A stretch of DNA of 64,000 nt, taken from Nyssa sinensis. Its lineage: Eukaryota > Streptophyta > Magnoliopsida > Cornales > Nyssaceae. The notes under the pieces are model-generated. The model was not told the DNA's origin and did not search any database. It saw only the letters and a list, made by a program, of their open reading frames with translations. Both the position numbers and the translations under genes were made by a program. Below are positions 1 through 12,340 of the stretch, piece after piece. Within the stretch, counting starts at the first letter, position 1, and every line of letters begins with the position of its first letter. The stretch covers positions 35,312,597 through 35,376,596 of the forward strand of contig CM018038.1 in assembly GCA_008638375.1 (NCBI GenBank), in the 5' to 3' direction.

Positions 1-310
1 AAAATCACCATTTTGATGATCAAGATAAATCACTCTATCACATAAAGGCTAGAATGTTACAGTCCTATCAAATAAATTACCCAAATTTATCCAAATTGTG
101 AACAATTTTTGCAAGCCATAAGTAACTTGTGATTATGATTTTCTGTGCACGAGTCACATACGCCATAATCACATACAATATTGCTTAAGGATGACCATTT
201 ATCTCATAGATGTAAATATGTGCTAAATGAAGAAAATATTTCTCATGTATAATAAGTCTTATTAATTAAATGTCATTGTACATAAGGATTTTAGGGCACA
301 AAACCTAACA
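1..310 (-). repeat. 3' LTR of a Ty1/copia element (cut by window edge)
   Basis: Read on the minus strand, an LTR start (TGTTAGGTTTTGTGCCC) lies at 310, directly preceded by a purine-rich tract (311-325, CAAGTGCGAGAT) of the kind that primes plus-strand synthesis in copia elements. The LTR runs off the left edge. Its start differs from that of the LTR at 5021-6497, so these are two different copia elements. Confidence 0.6.
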
Positions 311-1577
311 ATCTCGCACTTGCCCTAAAGCATATCTAGCATTAATCGAACTTCCAATTCCTCCATATTAGACTATGAAGTTATTACCGGAGATATTCAA
401 ATAGAAGAATCAATTAGATACTATGTAGATATTACCTTGGATATAAATATATCTCGGCGCTACTCTATCTGCGAATTAGGTGATAAATTTGCTCTGTGTT
501 TTCTAATTATCTAGAGCTAACTAGTTTATTTAGTTGTTTCTCAAGCTACTAAATACCCAGCCCCATGGTAGAGTTAACAATATAAAAATCACTTCGCTCT
601 TCCAAAAATAGCTCATTTTCCCAGGATAACACATATCTAGAAGTCTAACTTCTAAAATCCTCGTTTGACTAAATGTCTAAATCTACATACCTAACAGGAA
701 CCAACTTCTCATTATGATACACAAGCATATAATCCCTCATTCTCCTAAGATACTTGAGTATATGTTTTACTGTTATCTAGTGTTTTTATCCTAGCTTTGC
801 TTGATATTTGCTAACCAAAATGGCCAATTGCATAATAAATATCTAGTCTAGTATGTAACATAGCATAAATGAGGCTTCTTAAAGCACAAACATTAGGAAC
901 CACACTTATTTACTTTACTCTTGAGGTATGTTTGAACATTGCTTCTCAAAAAGAGTAATTCCATACTCAAAAGGAAACAAACCTTTCTTAGAATTATGCA
1001 TAGAAAACTTAATCAGAATCTTATCTATTTATACAGTTTGAGATAATCTTGACATTTTATTTTCTGAACTCGCCAAAGATTGATCCTTAGAATGTATCCA
1101 GATTCTTGCAAGTCCTTCATACCAAACCGATTAATCAAATATACTACTAATGTAGATAATATTCTTACAAAATTCTCAATAAGTAGATATCATGCATCCA
1201 TATATAAGACCAAGAATACCACCACACATCCTTGACCTTTTTCTTAGAAACAAACATACCTTCATTATAGATACAAGGATATCTGACTTTTGTCCTTTTG
1301 GGATTATCTCATAAGATTCTCCCTAGATCAAGAATCTGTCAAGTAGACTATAAATCCTCCCAGTATGATGTAGCATTAATGCACTAAAATTAGTGCTCTG
1401 TGGTATATCCTCTTGAATCTCAGGTATGTCAATTGATTAGACTACTGAAGTTATTGACATCTTTTTTAGGATAATTATTACTAGGCTCATAGTTCAACAT
1501 ATAGTCTTCCTTCCAAAAAACTTATTGGTGTTTATAGTTATCTTTATAGTCTACAAGACTATAAAATAAACCACCTC
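311..1577 (-). mobile_element. Ty1/copia pol remnant: reverse transcriptase and RNase H
   Basis: The minus strand carries broken pieces of copia pol. A stretch near 1080-1135 translates to a phrase like FGMKDLQESGYIL, the usual copia RT motif FGMKDLGEASYIL. A stretch near 670-790 reads like the RNase H lead-in (KHILKYLRRMRDYMLVY). Stops and shifts interrupt every frame, so no protein is made. It is joined to the 3' LTR at 1-310. A 105-bp piece at 1386-1490 instead matches the neighbouring element (1637-1735 and 2321-2420), showing that the boundary between the two elements is rearranged. Confidence 0.55.
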
Positions 1578-2948
1578 ACGTTTCCCTTTTGGACGCCCTA
1601 AGATGAAACAGATAAAGTTGAAAGTCTCATAATTAGTGTTCTGTGGTATATCCTCTTGAGTCTCAAGTATGTCAATTGATTAGACTATTGAAGTTCTTGA
1701 CATCACTTTTAGGATAATTACTACTAGGCTCATACAATGCTCATTAGGAGTTGGTCTAGCCATTTCTTGAAGTGATTTATTTTTCCTTTCAACTACTTTA
1801 TTTTTTTTTAGGTGTCTTAGGGGTTGAAAAGTTGTGACTAATTTCACATTCATCGTAATATTTTTTTATATCTTTATTATCAATTTTTTTTTTGTATCAC
1901 TTTTAACATTGTTGATAGTGTATCCCTTATCATTTTGGATTCTTCTACACAATTTTGTAAAGGCTTCATGTGCCTCATCTTTGTGAGAGAGAAATAGTAC
2001 CTAAGTGTATCTTCAATAGTCATTAGCTATCACAAAGGCATAATATTTTTCTCGTAGGCTTACAACTCTACTATGTCCAAATAGATCCAAATATAAGATT
2101 TGTAGTGGTCTATTTGTTGTAATATCCTTCTTCTTTTTTAAGGAGGTCTTTACTTGTTTTCCTAGTTGGCAAGCACCACATACACCATCTTTTACAAATT
2201 TGGTTTTGGTTAAATCTCTTACTAGTTCATGTCTAGACAAGTTGAAGATTAAGTCCATACTTCACGTTTCCTTTTTAGATGCCCCAAGATGAAACATATA
2301 AAGTTGAAAGTCTCATTTTTAGTGTTCTGTGGTATATCCTCTTGAATTTCAGGTATGTCAATTGATTAGACTATTGAAGTTCTTGACATCACCTTTAGGA
2401 TAATTACTACTAGGCTCATACAATGCTCATTAAGAGTTGGTCTAGCCATTTCTTGAAGTGATTTATTTTTCCTTTCAACTACTCTATTTTTTTTTAAGTG
2501 TCCTAGGGGTTGAAAAGTTGTGACTAATTCCACATTCATCGCAATATTTTTCTATATCTTTATTATCAAATTTTTTTTCTCTATCACTCTTAACATTGTT
2601 GATAGTGTATCCCTTATCATTTTGGATTCTTCTACACAATTTTGTACACGCTTCATGTGCCTCATCTTTATGAGAGATAAATTGTACCTATAAGTGTATC
2701 TTGAATAGTCATCAGCTATCACAAAGGCATAATATTTTTCTCGTAGGCTTACAACTCTATTATGTCCAAATAAATCCAAATATAAGATTTGTAGTGGTCT
2801 ATTTGTTGTAATATCCTTCTTCTTTATTAAGGAGGTCTTTACTTGTTTTCCTATTTGGCAAGCACCATATACATCATCTTTTACAAATTTGGCTTCGGGT
2901 AAATCTCTTACTAGTTCATGTCTAGACAAGTTGAAGATTAAGTCCATA
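1578..2948 (-). repeat. 686-bp tandem duplication inside copia integrase
   Basis: Units of about 686 bp (roughly 1578-2262 and 2263-2948) repeat head to tail with high similarity. For example AGTGTTCTGTGGTATATCC occurs at 1635 and again at 2321. A third partial copy of about 105 bp lies at 1386-1490. The unit spans the end of GAG-pre-integrase and much of the integrase core. Confidence 0.8.
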
Positions 2949-3154
2949 CTTGCATGTCCGAGTCTCCTATGGCATAGCCAGCTATTTTCATTAATGGCCA
3001 CAAAGTATTGCACATTTTGTGATGTTATATCAACAAAATTAATGAAATAGATGTTAATATCTCTATATGCAACAAATAGAACATTTTCATGGTTGCATGC
3101 ATCTTTAATTAAGCATTTATTGGCTTCAAATAAAAACAACATAACCTTTGTCAC
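2013..3154 (-). pseudogene. copia GAG-pre-integrase and integrase core, broken
   Basis: The longest open stretch (2552-3154, 200 codons) contains the GAG-pre-integrase signature WLCHRRLGHASMDLI, a CGACQ-like cysteine pair altered to YGACQ, and the start of the integrase core (LQILYLDLFG, then YYAFVIADDYSRYT). These are diagnostic of Ty1/copia polyproteins, where integrase inserts the cDNA into the host chromosome. The frame shifts soon after the SRYT motif. A second, shorter copy of the same segment is open at 2013-2258 because the region is tandemly duplicated. No functional integrase can be made. Confidence 0.75.
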
Positions 3155-3477
3155 ATAGTTGACTAATACTAAGCAAGTTATGTTTTAAGTCATCAACAAA
3201 AAGCACATTTTCAATAGATGAAGAGGAATTTTTACCTATGCTTCTAATGTCAATGACTTTTACCTTTTGAGTTGTCTCCAAAACTCACATATCCACCATC
3301 TTTTGAAGTGAGAGATGTGAACTTGGCTTTGTCTCCAGTCATGTGCCTTGAGCATCCACTATCAAGGAACCACTTGTGCTTACTTAAGGAGGACTTTAAG
3401 CACACCTACAAAAGCAACTCAAGTAACTCATTTTGGTACCCAAATCTTCTTGGGTCCTTTAGGGTAAGTCTTAGGTA

Positions 3478-4990
3478 AATAAGTTCTTTTTGGAACCCAA
3501 ATCATTTTGCCTTTGTTTTCCATGCATTTTTTATATTTTCTTGAAGATTGTACGTGAATGGTTGGTATGAGCATTGTATCTGAAACCCACTTTATCAAAA
3601 ACATATCTTTGTTGTGAGATGATTTTGTTTAAAATTTTACTTCTCTTTGTAAACTTTTTTATGGTGAAATTTAGATCATCCACTTTTTTCTTGAGAAAGG
3701 AGTTTTCTTCCTCAATATCCTTATTTTTTAAAATCAAAGAATCTTGTTCGTTCTTTAAAATTTCAATTTGATCATTTGAAAGTGAATAAATTTTCTTTTT
3801 AAGATCTTTATTTTTAAAAAGGATTTTCTCAAGTTCCTCATGCAGTTCTTTAAAAACATTTTCTAGTCCTCATAAGAAAGATATGATTCAAGATTAGCAT
3901 TTAACTAATCTTCTTGAGCCATGACCCTCATTTTCTTGAGCCATGAGACAAAAGTTGGCTACTTCTTGGTCATTTAATTCTTCATCTGATTCATCCTAAG
4001 TAGCTTGCATTGCCTTCGTTTTAGGATCTCCTTCCTTCTCCTTTACGTTGAGGACATTCCACCTTTATATGTCTCGGTTTGTGACACTCATAGCATGTTG
4101 GGGGTTTTTTCTTGCTTGGATTCCTCTTTTTGTTACTTTCTATTTTGTTGCTTCCTTCGTAGGTAACTTTTGAACTTTCTTGTGATGAAGGCTACATCCT
4201 AATCACTTCCTTGATCCTCTTCTTCTTCTTCTTCACTTTTGTGAGATGAAGATTTAAGAGAAAGATTATTCTTTGGCTTGTTTTCCTCTTCATGGCTTCG
4301 TATGGTTAGCTCATGAGTCATGAGAGATCTGAGAAACTCATCAAGACTTAGTTTGTTAAAATTCCTTTGTCGCTTGGATGGCCGTCACATTGGCTTCCCA
4401 TGTTCTTGGTAGAGATCTAAGAATGTTTCTTACCATCTCAACATTAGTATAGCTCTTATCAAGAACTTTCAAATAATTAATAATATTAATAAGCGAGTAA
4501 ACATTTCAAGTATGGACTCACTAGCATCTACTTTAAATAGTTCACAATTATGAACTAGCATATTAATTTTTTATTCTTTGACTTGATTTGTACTTTCATA
4601 GGTAACTTCAAGTTTATCCCATATCTCGTTTCCAGGATTCGCAAGCGAAAATTCTATTGAACTCATTTGCACTAAGGCACAACATAAATTACTCATGGCC
4701 CTAGCGTTTATTTGAATAAGTTTGATGTCAATTTCATCCTATTCTTGTTCTTCTTTAGCAACCTTGGTAGTGCTACTAAAACTTTCGGAACTTCATAGGA
4801 ATATGAGGCCCATTTGTAATGACCTGCCATATTTCATAGTCCAAGACTTGAAGATAGATCTTTATTCTAGCATTCCAATAAGTATAGTTTTGGCCACTAA
4901 ATAATTGAGGTCTATTTGTTGACTGACTTTAGCAAAGATGGTTCCTAAAATATTTTTCATATCTTTTCTCTTAGAGTGTTAACTCTATTT
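3478..4990 (-). pseudogene. copia gag with CCHC zinc knuckle, broken
   Basis: Minus-strand translation around 4050-4096 gives CYECHKPRHIKVECP, a perfect CX2CX4HX4C retroviral zinc knuckle of the nucleocapsid. Around it lies lysine- and glutamate-rich coiled-coil-like sequence (the open stretch 3531-3737 contains ILKNKDIEEENSFLKKKVDDL). Upstream towards 4980 the frame is broken many times. Gag would package the element RNA into particles; this copy cannot. Confidence 0.65.
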
Positions 4991-5003
4991 TGCAAGAGAC
5001 GAG

Positions 5004-5015
5004 GCTCTGATACCA
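5004..5015 (-). other. Primer binding site (initiator Met tRNA)
   Basis: The minus strand reads TGGTATCAGAGC, the classical plant LTR-retrotransposon primer site complementary to the 3' end of initiator methionine tRNA. It sits a few bases inside the LTR end at 5021 and fixes the element orientation as minus. Confidence 0.85.
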
Positions 5016-5020
5016 CTTTT

Positions 5021-6497
5021 TGCCCAAATATTTACCCTAGAAGGGGGGTGAATAGGGTATTTGAAAATATTGGTTTCTTTTAGAAACTTTAAAAATGAAT
5101 GTTGTAAATGCACAAATAAATACATAATAGAGAAAGATAGCAAACACAATAATTGATGAGGTTCGAAAAACATCAAAGGTCCTCGACTCAAGCATCCCCA
5201 CTTGAGTTTTTTCACTATTGTGACCTCCTTGCAAATGGAGACCAAACATTTATAATGCGAAGACCGCAACCCTCTTATCCCAGCAAAGTATACCCTTTTG
5301 CCTCACTAGGCTAGGGGGCATCTACCCACAACTCTCACCGTAATGAGATGATACAATATTGTTTAGCGAAAGGCACTCGCTTCAAGAATAGATTTAGCGC
5401 AAGAAAATGCTCGCTCTCTACAGATAGATCTGGTGTAAGCTCAAAGTATTTAATATGAGTAGAACTTTTAGATCTAGATTTTCAATGTTTAGATATAAAG
5501 TCAATAATAGAGATGTATAAGTGTAAGCATGTAAAAAGATGGCATAGAATGCCCTAGAGAACCTCTATTTATTTCCTTGAAAAGAATATGTCCATTGTTT
5601 TTCAAAAAGATTCATTTTCCCAATTTTTGTCTCTTCAAAATTTGAATTCGTGATTGCTAGATCAAAAAATTCAGTCGACCAAATCATCAACCAGTTGACT
5701 GGATTGAGGACTGGTCGATTGATTAGGTCAACTGAATTGTCTAGAGGGTTTTAGGTTCAATTGTTTAAGAACAATCAGTCGACTAGTCTTTTGGACCAAT
5801 TGACTGGTTCTAATGTACATTGCTTTTAGCCTTGAAAAATAATTGACTGGTTCTCCTTGAAGGTCGACTGAATTAGACAGTGAGTCTTAGGTTGTTTTGT
5901 GAAAAAATGTCACTCAGTCGACCAATTTTTGGATTTGGTCAATTGGTTTGATCAATGTAAAAATAAGCCTTAAGAATCAGTCAATGGGTTCCGTGAACTG
6001 GTTAACTATTTTGGACAGTGAATGTCTTCCAACTTATTTTTCTGAGTGTACTTTTATCAAAACCTTTTGATTTTTCAAAACTTAAAGTATGACATTTGTT
6101 TTGTTTTGAAAAATCATTTGAGGTTAGTTCTTAATTGACCATTTTAAATAATAAGAGCTTACGACCAATGATCAATCTAATCTTAAATCACTCAAAACCC
6201 AAAATAAGGAAAATAAAAGTCTTCACTTGACTTTTCTTGAATCCTTAGGCTTGAGTGTATCCATTTGTTTAATTCATCATGAGAGCATTCCACTTGTTTT
6301 AATTCTTACCTTAAAGCATGTTCTTGAGTGGTATCCTTTAGCTTGATGGACTTTGTCATTTCTTGGTCAACATTTTTCTTTGACCTAGATGACTTGTTTG
6401 CAATGTTACTTGGATAAAACATTAGTCCATTTGGACAATGTTTTGTTGTCATCAAAATTATTGAGATGCCCTTGATTGAAAACCTTTAGGGCTAACA
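5021..6497 (-). repeat. 5' LTR of the second copia element
   Basis: Read on the minus strand the LTR begins TGTTAGCCCTAAAGG at 6497 and ends with CA at 5021, next to the primer site, giving 1477 bp. An intact 3' partner is not in the window. The middle (about 5660-6000) is packed with TTGAC/GTCAA and GTCGAC motifs, which could be regulatory. Confidence 0.75.
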
Positions 6498-8832
6498 GAT
6501 TTAAGACATTTACATCTTGATATATATACTATATTTTGTTTTATCATTGTATAATTATAATTTTAGTTTGTTTTTTGTGACTCATGTATATGTATATATA
6601 AGTGTATAAATTTGTATATACATATACTAGTATATAGTAAAATTTGGAGAAAGAAAGTAGGTGTGTAAACAGGGTGCCAAAAATTGTTAACAGAACTTAA
6701 TTTCATCAGTTGAATCTTAAAGTACACGAGAAAATAAAGTCATGGGAAGAAAAACGAAGTAAAACGATGCTAAAATGGTTGAGATAAATGCAATCGTAGG
6801 TTGAAGGTAGATTTGGTTTCTTGAAGATTTAGATAGATTTTAATATGTTTTAATTAACAAGACATATCCTATAATGTGTAAATAGGTGTAGAGAATATAT
6901 TAGGTTGAAAATACGTATAAAAAAAAAGGTGAAGGAAAAATAAGTTGGAATAGTAGCAATTGTTGCATCCCAAAAAGTGATTGAAGCATTGTTCTGAAGG
7001 GCTAGAATTAGGGTTTGATCTCATGCGATTTAACACAAAATGGGTTAGGATATGGGGGTTCACTATATGATTGAATTTAACCCAATCATGGTAGAGGCCA
7101 AGAAATAAACAGGAAAAAAAAGAAGATGCGCCAAATGGGCTGAAAGTGAAGGGGGGCGAGGCGAGTTTTGAACCACAAACCTAAGCATCAAAAGGGAGCA
7201 TTCCACCAACTCAGCCATCAAGGCCTTTTGATATATTTTGCAATATAATATATATAGTAATTATAATAATACTATAAATAATAAGTATTTTATTCAATTA
7301 TGCTCATAAAGTCCATTTCAATAATAAGGGTAGTCCATCCTAAGGTTTTTCAACGCTTCATATTTAAATATAATGTCTCTTTGGGCTAATTATGTGCCAA
7401 AAAATACGACACATATTTTTAAAAATTACGAAAATACCCTTTTGCTTAATATAGCTATGAAATAAGTTTTTTAAAAAATTTGAAAAACAATTTCCTGAAG
7501 GTTTTTGATGCTTCTAAACTCAAAAATGAAGTTAGTTTTTACCAATTAAATTCTGAAAAATTCATTGTTATGTTTCTCAATGTTTTGGCTCCAATTTTAA
7601 GGTCGATTATAGCACTAATAAAAAGGAAACATACGGTTACACCTCCATGCATACCACATAGTTAGAGATTGACTTGTAGAAAAGTTAATAGCCTTGATAA
7701 TGTGTGTAGGACGCCCAATTAATGAAAAGAGAAACTCAGTGTCTATCAATCAAGGTGAATAGTTCCAAATCTCTGAAATGGAAACTTTCCACAACAATTT
7801 TCTATACATTAAGAATGTTATTTTGTGTTATGCAAAAGTACTATGTTATGCTATGAAAATGTGATTTACAAGTATATTTATTATTTGTTTCGAAAACCTA
7901 TGGATAGAAATGTTAAAGGGTTATGTTTCACATACATGTCATTATATAAAGCCTTGTTGGGAGGCACATGTCATCTCTTATGAAAGTCCTTGATGGGGGG
8001 CCTATATTGATAGGACCGATAATTGGACTAGATATCTCTTTTGTTGTCACTATGTGTGACTAGGTCATATGTTGACCTTTTGTTAGAATTCGAGTTGACA
8101 CGGATTCTTTTATTATGATGTCTTGTTCGTATTAATAGGGCATGCTATGTTATGAAATGAAATAAAATGAGATATGATGTTATGATTCTGATACGTGATA
8201 TGCACGCTATGATTAAACCATGTTTTAAGCTTATCAAAGTATGCTATAATACTGATACGCAAGCTATATTCAAGTATAATGAAAGCTTTCAAATGCAAGT
8301 GTTTCCAAGCTTTTCAAAGTATGTTACTGAACTGCTTATGTTCTCAAAAGATTATGTTTATTATCTACACTATCCATGGTATATACTTTACTTGAAAACC
8401 CATAACAGTGCTCTCGATTTACTCACCAAGCTGTCAAGCTTATGTTTGTTTCAAACCCATTTTTCATGTGACGAAGCGTGGGACAAGGATTAGTGAAAGA
8501 GAAAAGGAAAACTCTAGACTAAATCATGCTCTTGACAATAAAATTAGAAGTATGTAATAGTGGTCAGATAATGATCACTTATGTTTTAGTGTGAAGAGAC
8601 AATAATCCACCTATGGACTTAAGTTATGTATTAAATAATGTGTACCTTATGGGTACTCAACGATGTTATTTAAACTATGAATGACAGTTATGTTGTAGTA
8701 AATGCTTTGATTTTGGCCTCTACTATAAATATTAGTCTAGATCTACATGTATAAATAATGCTGAAAAAAGTACGCTATTTTAAGGCCTTTTCTGGTCAAA
8801 TTCAAATTCTTCATAAGGTTTGGGATGTGACA
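6498..8832 (+). repeat. Degraded LTR-like sequence, possibly Tekay/Del type
   Basis: No gene is visible. The end of the stretch reads TTTGGGATGTGACA (to 8832), preceded near 8420 by TTTACTCACCAAGCTG, matching the layout of Tekay/Del chromovirus LTR 3' halves. The solo LTR at 59473-63882 has the same order: an inverted tRNA-like module, then a TTACTCA motif, then a GTCATGACA end. The 5' edge is not clear and no primer site follows. Open frames here (for example 8167-8493) have no recognisable domain and are read as chance. Confidence 0.35.
7160..7227 (-). repeat. tRNA-like module (A and B box remnants)
   Basis: The minus strand has TGGCTGAGTTGG (A-box pattern) and about 33 bases later GGTTCAAAACT (B-box pattern), after GGCCTTG. 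There is no matching 3' acceptor arm and no stable anticodon stem, so this is not a working tRNA. It is either a SINE head or the tRNA-like segment often found in long gypsy LTRs. Confidence 0.4.
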
Positions 8833-10062
8833 CTATGCTACCTAGTAGGCTTACACCATTACTCAATCCTCCACATAATCCTTCACATAATGTTCTTGTC
8901 CACTAACTATCCCTTTCAAGTTGATCTCTTTACAACAATCACTTCAACCACGATCTGATAGCCTTCAGATCCATATATACTAATGTGGTGATAGTAAAAG
9001 TGTCCTAAGATACTCTATTATATGAGAAACATTCACAATCACCAATGTACACTAGGGATGATATGTAATTCATACTATAGAATTGTAGAAGTAAACTCAA
9101 GGATTTATAGAGTGCTTAATTGTTCAACAAGAATGAAAAGCTACCTATCTATAATAATAATAAATCGCGACTTCTAATGAAAAACTCAGACAATTAGTGT
9201 TTATAAGTAATCCTAAACCTAATTAGATTCGAAATAAGAAAACCAATCAAAATCTCTAAAACATCGCACACGTTCGGACGAAAAGGTTTTTTCTGTTCAA
9301 ACTAAACTCTGTTCGGATGTAACTAAGATTCTATTCGAATGGTAGCGGCTATTAGTTTTGCACTATTTTTAAATTCGAAAGTTAAACGTGCTATCAAAAC
9401 CACTAAATGTCAAAGAGACATAATACAACATATTTTAAGCCTATAGTCAAACTAAAAAGTGTCTAACCTATGCTCAATTAAATATAAGTTCCAAGGAGAC
9501 TCAAAATGTGAATGACTAAACCAACACACACCTTATGAAGGTGCCTAACGTGAATGCATAACATGTATGTGTGTTTATACCTTTCTTATAATAGATTTGG
9601 AATAACAAGATGTTATCAATCATGTTAATCTTTAGTCACATGAAGCTATAATTCGAGTTGGGCATGATCAAATCTTCAAAGAAGTGATTGACTAACTCTA
9701 TAACGATAACAATGTTTAACTAACTTAACAATTACAGTGTCAATAAAGACTTTTAGAATGAATTTTGAAACACATATCTATCAAACGTGTGAGCATAAGA
9801 CAATAAAAAGTGCTCATACGCGAAACTTTGTTTCTTCTTTGGAATGGGATAGTGGTCATGCTAATAAACAGGAACGCTAGTGTATTTATATTGTTTAAAA
9901 CGTAATGCTTGATACTAATAAAGGCAAATAGCATCACAGTTGGAGGATTGTGCAATTAGAACGTGGGATTCTGTGGATGATAATCGAAGAATGATGATTG
10001 GATTAAGTTGACAAGAAGACTAACCTAGCTGGTAATACTTTGTAGAGTCGTCCAGATACTTT
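8833..10062. other. Intergenic, no gene seen
   Basis: AT-rich DNA with short chance frames only. I found no recognisable protein motif, structural RNA or element end here. Confidence 0.5.
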
Positions 10063-10724
10063 AAATCTCTCATAACTTGTACTAGATTTGATTGATTAAT
10101 GAATTTTTTATAATAATAGATTTTTTTCTCTGTGGGAATTTTTCCTCTACAAAGACGTGTCCTACTCTTTTTTTATTTTTTTATTTTGCCGGTTTATTTT
10201 AATTACTTGATGACTATAAATTATATGCTTAGTTATTCAATATATTTTCTCATGATTCAACCTTGAACTAGCTATTCTGATCATCAATCAATTAAAATCA
10301 ACCTACACACTAATTCTAAGGTTTAATGTATTAAACACAATTCTCAACACAAGTTTGAATCAACCTACACACAATTCTCATCACAATTTTCAACACAAGT
10401 TTGAATCTTGTATTTACCATTAGGAGAAATTCGGTATAAGTTTGAATTGAATAGAAGAATATATATACCAATTTATATAGACGAGAGCAACTATTGAAAT
10501 TATTAAAGGAGAAACAAACTTCAAAATACTACTACCACTGTACAAATCACATGCCTGGAATTATGCAATATCATTCACCTAATGCTAATTAATCATGACT
10601 AACAAATGAGAAATCCAACCATTTCAACTATCACTACTTTGAATTTTATTTAGATCGTATAATATTTTATTACGCTCGGAACAACAGCAAAAAACACCCC
10701 CCAAAATAGGGGATTCTATTTATA
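10063..10724. repeat. Orphan copy of the OPR downstream flank
   Basis: From ATCTCTCATAACTTGTACT at 10063 this stretch matches 35341-35915, the DNA just downstream of the intact OPR gene, with small indels. Its last 250 bp also match 24938-25180, downstream of the broken OPR copy. The match stops at 10724, before any OPR coding sequence. The two other copies resemble each other more than this one, so it is the oldest branch. It is best read as the remnant of a third tandem OPR unit, or the original left end of the locus. Confidence 0.8.
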
Positions 10725-11142
10725 TCTATACTACCTATAAATGTACGGAATCCTCTTATGTGTTTTCTTCAAAAGTGTTTTACACTTTTATTATTGAGTT
10801 CACCAAAATACCCCATATCACACCCCTCATTCAAAATCAATGAACCCAATTCACAAACCAACAGTTACAAACCGTTAAGCTCCCACCCTACCTTCTCCCC
10901 TCGACACAACCTGTTCAACTTCCACCCTCCCTTCTCTCCCGATATTTTACACTTTTACTGCCAAAATGCACCTATTGATAAATTTGACCAAGGCATCTCA
11001 TTCACAATTACCAACCAACAACTATTGTTCAAGTTTCCATTCTCTCTTCTCCATGAACCAACAACGACTGTTCAAGTCCTCGCTACACGCCAATTCTTGC
11101 TTCCAATTTCCGTGACCACCCGTGATAGTTTTTTTCTTGCCC
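10725..11142 (+). mobile_element. Helitron-like 5' terminus, copy E1
   Basis: The sequence TCTATACTACCTATAA starts directly after an A at 10724, where homology to the OPR flank is lost. It fits the plant Helitron 5' pattern TCTMTAYTAMYHNW. A related start, TCTAACTATACTACG, lies at 16381, also after an A, and both continue with the same roughly 90 bp (TTTTCTTC.AAAGTGTTTTACA). I could not find a hairpin plus CTRR 3' end, so the class is a proposal. The proline/serine-rich open frame at 10758-11159 has no known domain. Confidence 0.4.
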
Positions 11143-11458
11143 GTGACCACTCGCGTTAGTTCTTCTCTTCCCCTCAGCTGTGGTTTTCCTTATTTTCCCT
11201 GTTGAAAGGTTCTGTACAAGTATGTAAGAATCTCTTCCCTGTGAGTTTTATGGTGTGAATTTTTGTTTCCCCTTTTTTTGTTTTGTAGGGAATTTGTTAT
11301 CTCCGTGACCACTCGCGATAATTCTTCTCTTCCCCGCAGCCGTGGTTCTCCTTCTTTTTCCTTTGGTTGAAAGGTTCAGCATTCTAGGTATGTAAGAAAT
11401 CTCTTCCCTGCGAGTTTTATGGTGTGAATTTTTGTTTCCCCTTTTTTGTTTAGCAAGG
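11143..11458 (+). repeat. Tandem duplication of about 162 bp
   Basis: GTGACCACTCGCG starts at 11143 and again at 11305. Each unit continues through TTCTTCTCTTCCCC and a shared TTTTATGGTGTGAATTTTTG block. The units are more GC-rich than their surroundings and look like a duplicated 5' leader with an adjoining donor-like GTATGTAAG. Confidence 0.7.
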
Positions 11459-12041
11459 AGTTTGTGTGTCATGAAGAGGTTTTTATCACCTGTTTTAACA
11501 CAGAACTCTTGGAAACTAAGAAGATGATGGTCAAACTTGTTGTGTTGACGTTCAACTGGTGATTTGGGGATAAAAAAGGGTCTTAATGGTCCCAGGTAAG
11601 CATTTCTCTAAGACCCCCAACATATTTATCAATTATTATTTTTATATATTCTACAAAATCTTCTTGATTACCTTAATTGGGTTGGTGAAATGCATTTATA
11701 CACATGTATGGTAATTATATTATGGTTTGCTTTTTATTCCAATAGAACAAGTTTCTGCACTGGGATTTCTAAAGAAAATGTGAATGACTATTTTAAACTG
11801 TTGTTCTATTTTTTCTTTTTTAACGAATTATAGATAAACTTTTAGCACCAACTTTGATGCTCACAATGAAAGAGGATCTTCATTTATGGGTTTTCATTTA
11901 TTTTTTAAAATAGATGTTTGGGGTTTCTTGTACTAATTTTTGCTTTGATTGTTTTATTTAGGTTTATTTATTAGAGGTTTTTGGGCATATACAGATTCTG
12001 GATTTATGTCTCAAAACCTTTACCTTCATGGATTCTTCAGT

Positions 12042-12340
12042 GCTTCAAATTGGACAACTGGTGTTGTTGTGTTTTATATGAGTAATTGATTCGATAATTT
12101 AATCATTTCAATCATACCTATATGAGTTTACCAATCAGTTTTATGTGAGTAATTGATTCGATAGCTTCAAATTGGACAACTGGTGTTGTTGTGTTTTATG
12201 TGAGTAATTGATTCGACAATTGAATCATTTCAATCATACCTAGATGAGTTTACCAATCAGTTTTATAAGAGTAATTGATTCGATCGTCTAATCATTTCGA
12301 TTATACCTCAATGAGTTTACCAATTAATTTCCATTTTCAA
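12042..12340 (+). repeat. Nested short tandem repeats (about 121 and 65 bp)
   Basis: GCTTCAAATTGGACAACTGG occurs at 12042 and 12163. The phrase GAGTAATTGATTCGA, followed by AATCATTTC and GAGTTTACCAATCAG, recurs at about 65-bp steps four times. This looks like intron-type sequence expanded by slippage or unequal exchange. Confidence 0.7.

Larger units (their letters stand above)
1578..5020 (-). mobile_element. Internal region of a second Ty1/copia element, decayed
   Basis: On the minus strand, from the primer site at 5004-5015 towards lower coordinates, gag with a CCHC zinc knuckle, the GAG-pre-integrase domain and the integrase core follow in copia order. Reverse transcriptase and RNase H that clearly belong to this element are not found; the sequence passes into another copia remnant near 1577. 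Frames are broken in gag and integrase. The element is probably truncated at its 3' end by a rearrangement with the neighbour. Confidence 0.7.

Noticed and set aside
7160..7227. Functional tRNA gene
   Set aside because: A and B boxes are recognisable, but there is no acceptor-stem pairing, no anticodon stem and no terminator run in place.
10758..11159. 133-codon plus-strand frame as a gene
   Set aside because: Proline/serine-rich, no start context or domain, overlaps the duplicated leader-like repeats; most likely transposon 5' sequence.
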